A stretch of 64,000 nucleotides of DNA from VXYL01 sp965116345. GTDB taxonomy: Bacteria > Pseudomonadota > Gammaproteobacteria > Pseudomonadales > Azotimanducaceae. The notes beneath the pieces are model-generated. The model was not told the DNA's origin. It saw nothing but the letters and a program-made list of their open reading frames with translations, and made no database searches. Both the position numbers and the translations under genes were made by a program. Position 1 is the first letter of the stretch. Each line of letters opens with the position of its first letter. Positions 60,421-64,000 of this stretch are shown here, one piece after another. The stretch covers positions 3,658,001 to 3,722,000 of the forward strand of contig OZ220680.1 of assembly GCA_965116345.1 (NCBI GenBank), given 5' to 3'.

Positions 60421-60974
60421 TTGAAGAGATCAGGGAGGACGCCGACGAGCGCATGGACAAGTCGCTGACGGCGCTCACCACCGCATTCTCCCGCATACGC
60501 ACCGGACGGGCCAACCCGGCGATCGTTTCCGGTGTCGAGGTCGACTACTACGGCAATTCCACGCCGCTGAACCAGGTGGCGAACATCACTGTCGAGGATG
60601 CCCGCACACTGGTCATATCGCCGTGGGAGAAGCGCCTGGTCCCGGATATCGAGAAGGCAATTCTGAAGAGCGATCTTGGCCTGACCCCGCAGAGCAGCGG
60701 CGACCTCATCAGGCTGCCCCTGCCGCCGTTGACCGAGGAGAACCGCCGGGATCTCATCCGCCAGGCTCGCCAGGAAGCCGAGAACACGCGCATCGCGATC
60801 CGCAATATCCGGCGTGACGCCATCGCCGACGTGCGCGAACTGGTCCGCGAGAAGGAAGCCACCGAAGACGACGGGCGACGCTCGGAGGAGGACCTGCAAC
60901 GGGTCACCGATGCGCACATCAACCGCGTCGACGAGGCCCTCGGCGAGAAGGAAGCCGACCTGATCGTGATCTAG
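60417..60974 (+). CDS. frr: Ribosome recycling factor
   Basis: 185 residues, identical in length to E. coli RRF, from GTG 60417. MDKSLTALTTAFSRIRTGRA, PLNQVANITVEDARTLVISP and LPPLTEENRRDLIRQARQEA are the conserved parts of the two-domain RRF. It splits post-termination ribosomes with EF-G. The TAG stop lies in the CTAG (60971-60974) that begins a fragment of the five-hairpin element. Confidence 0.97.
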   Translation: MIEEIREDADERMDKSLTALTTAFSRIRTGRANPAIVSGVEVDYYGNSTPLNQVANITVEDARTLVISPWEKRLVPDIEKAILKSDLGLTPQSSGDLIRLPLPPLTEENRRDLIRQARQEAENTRIAIRNIRRDAIADVRELVREKEATEDDGRRSEEDLQRVTDAHINRVDEALGEKEADLIVI

Positions 60975-60999
60975 GGAAGGTCGGATTAAGACCGATGGT
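60971..60999 (+). repeat. Left-end fragment of the five-hairpin element at the frr stop
   Basis: CTAGGGAAGGTCGGATTAAG matches the left end of the elements at 34139 and 63057 with one change, followed by ACCGATGGTCC. No other part of the element follows. The frr stop codon is inside CTAG. Confidence 0.6.
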
Positions 61000-61010
61000 C
61001 CGCTTCCAAC

Positions 61011-61053
61011 TTTGCGGAGACGGACTTTGCAGAGACGGACTTTGCAGAGAAAT
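61011..61053 (+). repeat. 15-bp tandem repeat, three copies, before uppS
   Basis: Units with core TTTGCAGAGACGGAC (first copy TTTGCGGAGACGGAC, last copy truncated and ending TTTGCAGAGAAATG) follow each other between frr and uppS. The repeat is intergenic and has no clear role; it belongs to the general pattern of short tandem duplications in this genome. Confidence 0.75.
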
Positions 61054-61151
61054 GACGCACACACGCTGCGACAACCCAGTTGGGAACCGTTAGAGTCGGT
61101 TCGCATGTCGCCGCGACGGATGCGCGGCAAAGCACTTGCGAGAGTTGAAAA

Positions 61152-62006
61152 ATGCCCGAAACCACCGCAACCCTCCCTGCGGCCCGCAGAGACACCCGTC
61201 GAACGAGCCAAGGCCGAACGGCGTCGGACGGTCGCCGCCTGCCGCGCCCGCAACCGACTCCGGTCGACCAGGTGAACGGGAACGGCGCTGGAGCGTACCC
61301 CCGCCACGTCGCGATCATGATGGATGGCAACCACCGCTGGGCCCGGCGTAGACACCTGCCCGGGGCTGCGGGGCACCGGGCCGGTGCCCGGAATCTCAAG
61401 ACCGTCGCCCAGGCGTGCGCCGACCAGGGCGTTGAATACCTGACTCTGTTCGCGTTCAGCACCGAGAACTGGAACCGGCCGAAACGCGAGGTCAACCAGT
61501 TGCTCGACCTGATGCGCAGCGTGCTCAACGACGACATCGAGAAGTTGGACGCCCAGAACGTGCGCCTGCGCTTCATCGGCGACCGCGGACGGTTTCCGCC
61601 CGACCTGCAGGCCCTCATGCAACGCGCCGAGGGCATGACGCGCGGCAACGATCAACTGCACCTCACCATCGCGGCCAACTTCGGCGGCCGCTGGGACATC
61701 GCCCAGGCTGCGCGGCGCCTCGCCCACGCGGTACATGCCGGGGAACTCGACCCGGACGGCATCACCGAGGAGCGTTTCGCCCAGTTCCTGTCTCTCGGTT
61801 CGCTGCCGCCGCCCGATCTCTGCATCCGCACCGGCGGCGAGCGGCGCATCAGCAACTTCCTGCTGTGGGATTGCGCCTACACGGAGTTCTACTTCACCGA
61901 TGACTTCTGGCCCGACTTCGATGCCGACCGCCTCGGCATGGCCTTCGAGGACTACGCTTCGCGCCAGCGGCGATTCGGTTCCCGCCTTGCCGCCGGAGCC
62001 GCCTGA
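61152..62006 (+). CDS. uppS: Undecaprenyl diphosphate synthase
   Basis: 284 residues from ATG 61152. The catalytic HVAIMMDGNHRWARRRH has Asp58, followed by LTLFAFSTENWNRP, IAANFGGRWDIAQ and CIRTGGERRISNFLLWDCAYTEFYF. It makes C55 isoprenoid for cell-wall lipid carriers. About 30 residues more than usual precede the core; this extra segment is Thr/Arg-rich, and a GTG at 61272 would give the common length, so the start is uncertain. cdsA follows after 50 bp. Confidence 0.95.
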   Translation: MPETTATLPAARRDTRRTSQGRTASDGRRLPRPQPTPVDQVNGNGAGAYPRHVAIMMDGNHRWARRRHLPGAAGHRAGARNLKTVAQACADQGVEYLTLFAFSTENWNRPKREVNQLLDLMRSVLNDDIEKLDAQNVRLRFIGDRGRFPPDLQALMQRAEGMTRGNDQLHLTIAANFGGRWDIAQAARRLAHAVHAGELDPDGITEERFAQFLSLGSLPPPDLCIRTGGERRISNFLLWDCAYTEFYFTDDFWPDFDADRLGMAFEDYASRQRRFGSRLAAGAA

Positions 62007-62056
62007 TCGCCAACGGTCCCCCGGCCCGACCGCTGGTTCAAGGGTAGCAGCCACCT

Positions 62057-62872
62057 TTGCTTAGACTGCGTGTCGCCTCCGCGCTTGCGCTCGCGGTCGT
62101 TGTGATCGCGGCCTGCATCTACCTGCCGGCACCGTGGCTGGCGGCGTTCTTTCTCCTGCTCGTGCTGGTCGCGGTGCGCGAATGGGCCAAGCTGTCGGGC
62201 ATCGAGACGCGCGCGGGCTTCGTCGCCTACGCGGTGCTGATGGCGGCGGTGGTCGCCGGTCTTTGGCTCGCACCCCATGGGTGGCGACAGGGCTTTCTCC
62301 ATGCCGTCGTGGTCTTGTGGATCGCGGCCATCGTCGTGGTCTGGAAATACCCCGCCAGTGGGCGCTTGTTCGCCTCGGTTCCGCGCATGGCGGGCATCGG
62401 CATCTTCGTCATCCCGGGAACGTGGCTTGCCCTGGTGGAATTGGCGGTCCTAGGCGGCGGCAAGCTCGTCATCTGGTTCCTGGCCGCGGTGGCGGCGGCG
62501 GACATCGGCGCCTACTTCGCGGGGCGCCGCTTCGGACGGACCAGACTCGCACCTTCGGTGAGCCCCGGAAAGACCCTGGAGGGTGTTTGGGGAGGCGGTG
62601 TGGCCTCGCTCGGCTGGGGCGTCGTCGGCGCTTGGTATTTCGTCGGCGGACTTGGCGAGGTTGTACCCTGGCTGGGTGCGGTCGCCGTGATCTTCGGTGC
62701 GGGCATTCTTGGTGACCTCTTCGAGAGCGCCTTCAAGCGCTCGCGGGGCGTCAAGGACTCGGGTGCGATCATGCCCGGTCACGGTGGCATCCTGGACCGG
62801 GTCGATGCCGTGCTGGCTGCGGCGCCCGTGTTCGCCCTGATCGCCGGGGGACTGCCGGGACTTGGCTCTTGA
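62057..62872 (+). CDS. cdsA: Phosphatidate cytidylyltransferase
   Basis: 271 residues from a TTG at 62057, with about seven to eight membrane segments. The C-terminal signature is present: SPGKTLEGVWGG, then GDLFESAFKRSRGVKDSGAI, MPGHGGILDRVD, with the Asp metal ligands. CdsA makes CDP-diacylglycerol for phospholipid synthesis in the inner membrane. In most relatives dxr follows directly; here a 364-bp gap with a repeat element leads to rseP. Confidence 0.94.
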   Translation: MLRLRVASALALAVVVIAACIYLPAPWLAAFFLLLVLVAVREWAKLSGIETRAGFVAYAVLMAAVVAGLWLAPHGWRQGFLHAVVVLWIAAIVVVWKYPASGRLFASVPRMAGIGIFVIPGTWLALVELAVLGGGKLVIWFLAAVAAADIGAYFAGRRFGRTRLAPSVSPGKTLEGVWGGGVASLGWGVVGAWYFVGGLGEVVPWLGAVAVIFGAGILGDLFESAFKRSRGVKDSGAIMPGHGGILDRVDAVLAAAPVFALIAGGLPGLGS

Positions 62873-63056
62873 AAACCCGATGGGGGTACGAGGGTGCGCG
62901 GTCGCCCCAACGTCGTACACCCAAACCTGATCAGCCGCGACGGTCGTGGCGGGCAAGCTGGTATGATCCGGCACTGAACCCAAGCCCTCTCCGGTGGTCA
63001 AAGAAAGACCAACGGGGGTACCTCGGAATGACAACCCCAGTGTCGTTGCATGTTCG

Positions 63057-63208
63057 TTAGGGAAGGTCAAGGCCTTCCCTAACGCGGCACAGGGATGTGC
63101 CGCCAATTCAAGGACGCAAGGAGTTGAATTTGCACGCAAAAAAAAGACCGCGCTCTTGTTTTTGCGTTTCTGATCAAGCCAAGGATGGCTTGATCAGAGC
63201 ATTCTTAG
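63057..63208. repeat. Five-hairpin MITE-like element, copy 2
   Basis: This copy begins at TTAG (63057) and ends at TTAG (63205-63208). It is about 90 percent identical by eye to copy 1, without the duplicated right end. All five hairpins are kept, though the first has a shorter loop (GGAAGGTCAAGGCCTTCC). It fills much of the cdsA-rseP gap (62873-63236), where dxr would be expected. No other gene was seen in that gap. Confidence 0.8.
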
Positions 63209-63236
63209 CACCGATGCAGCGCGCTTAAGATCGTCG

Positions 63237-64000
63237 ATGGACTACCTGCACTACGCCTTCTTCCTGCTCGTCACGCTCGCCATCCTGGTGACCTTCCACG
63301 AGTGGGGGCACTTCGTCGTGGCGCGGCGCGCAGGTGTGCATGTGGTGCGTTTCGCCGTCGGTTTCGGTAAACCCATCGCGTCGCTGCGCGACAAACGGGG
63401 AACCGAGTTCTGCATCGGCGTCGTACCCTTGGGCGGGTACGTGCGCATGTACGATCGACGCGATCCGGATGCGCAACAGTCGGCGCCGGCCGATCCCTCG
63501 TTCGGAACCTCCTACGACGCCGTCAGCCCCTGGTGGCGCATCGCCATCGCGTTGGCCGGTCCGGGGGCGAACTTCGTCCTGGCGTTGATCGTCTACTGGT
63601 TGATCTCGGTGCTCGGCGTGAACGCCGCCGTGCCCCATGTGGGCATGGTTGCGGACGACAGTCCCGCTCAGCGTGCGGGGATCCGCGTAGGCGATGAAAT
63701 CGTCGCCGTGGACGGTGCCAAGATCGCGTCGTGGAACGACGTCGCCCTGGCGCTGGCCGGCCGGCTTGGCGAGACCGGCGTGATCGACATCGAGACCGCG
63801 CGGTCGGGCAGCCCACAGACCCACCACATCTCGGTGACGGACTGGTTGAGCGGCGTGACCGATCCCAACACCGTCGGCGAGTTGGGCATCGGCATCGAGC
63901 CGCTGGCGATCATCGGTGCCGTCATCGAAGGCGACCCCGCGATGCGGGGCGGCCTGCGCGCCTCCGACCAGGTGACCCATGTCGACGGGGAGTCGGTCGT
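63237..64000 (+). CDS. rseP: RseP site-2 zinc protease, C-terminus outside the window
   Basis: 254 residues are visible from ATG 63237. The zinc motif HEWGH lies at residues 21-25 in the first membrane segment, followed by GVPLGGYVRM-type sequence (VVPLGGYVRMYDRRD), a second membrane segment near LAGPGANFVLALIVYWL, and a PDZ domain (VADDSPAQRAGIRVGDEIVAVDG). RseP cuts anti-sigma RseA in the envelope stress response. The second half of the protease is beyond the right edge. Confidence 0.95.
   Translation, partial: MDYLHYAFFLLVTLAILVTFHEWGHFVVARRAGVHVVRFAVGFGKPIASLRDKRGTEFCIGVVPLGGYVRMYDRRDPDAQQSAPADPSFGTSYDAVSPWWRIAIALAGPGANFVLALIVYWLISVLGVNAAVPHVGMVADDSPAQRAGIRVGDEIVAVDGAKIASWNDVALALAGRLGETGVIDIETARSGSPQTHHISVTDWLSGVTDPNTVGELGIGIEPLAIIGAVIEGDPAMRGGLRASDQVTHVDGESV

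Noticed and set aside
62869..63060. 63-residue ORF between cdsA and rseP
   Set aside because: No conserved features, no ribosome binding site, and it ends inside the repeat element; it is not a dxr remnant by eye.

Overview
This window is high-GC, gene-dense DNA that reads as the chromosome of a gammaproteobacterium, not a plasmid or phage. The evidence is gene order and regulatory sites. An aceA-purB-mnmA-icd-csp-clpS-clpA-infA-aat-trxB block (about 20-33.4 kb) follows the order known from Pseudomonas, although moaCDE and an acetyltransferase gene are inserted and ate and hflD are absent. The translation/envelope block rpsB-tsf-pyrH-frr-uppS-cdsA-rseP (58-64 kb) is also present, with dxr missing from its usual place. 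A near-consensus IscR site precedes nfuA and a perfect CTGT-N8-ACAG LexA box precedes imuA. I could not assign a genus. No tRNA, rRNA, CRISPR array, intact transposase or phage gene was seen.

Layout. 0-5 kb: metH start and divergent nfuA, then an accessory run (solo HsdR-N-type nuclease, membrane coiled-coil protein, two small exported proteins, TerB-like protein). 4.8-10.6 kb: enoyl-CoA hydratase, an alpha/beta-hydrolase remnant, membrane DnaJ plus VWA-like pair, YdcH-like protein, 5'-nucleotidase, cysB and cysH. 10.7-14.9 kb: thrH-prpB-prpC-prpD, the 2-methylcitrate route for propionate. 15-19.8 kb: a decayed defence region with a frameshifted NERD gene, a type I restriction locus reduced to stubs of hsdM, hsdS and hsdR around an apparently intact hicAB pair, and a broken NYN gene. 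20-34 kb: the conserved housekeeping block. 34.3-40 kb: the SOS mutasome imuA-imuB-dnaE2. 40.2-46.1 kb: MoxR ATPase, VWA protein, hrpA. 46.2-48.4 kb: a three-gene bufferin/HvfA-like RiPP cluster, the best candidate for an interesting biosynthetic system. 48.4-50 kb: SpoIIE-type phosphatase plus STAS protein. 50-52.8 kb: phosphotriesterase-like protein and a TPP enzyme. 53.2-57.9 kb: hisI, hisG and a single-chain BC-BCCP-CT acyl-CoA carboxylase. 58.1-64 kb: rpsB to rseP.

The chromosome carries several families of small non-coding repeats: a five-hairpin element with IS5-like ends next to CTAG/TTAG, a Y-shaped inverted-repeat element before hisI, short GTAGGGGCGACC hairpins, a double-hairpin REP family, and a 153-bp tandem array before moaC. 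Many of these begin or end exactly at the stop codon of a gene. Short in-frame tandem duplications also occur inside at least six proteins (PrpC, cold-shock protein, DnaE2, ImuB, HrpA and the RiPP precursor), so local duplication appears unusually active in this genome.
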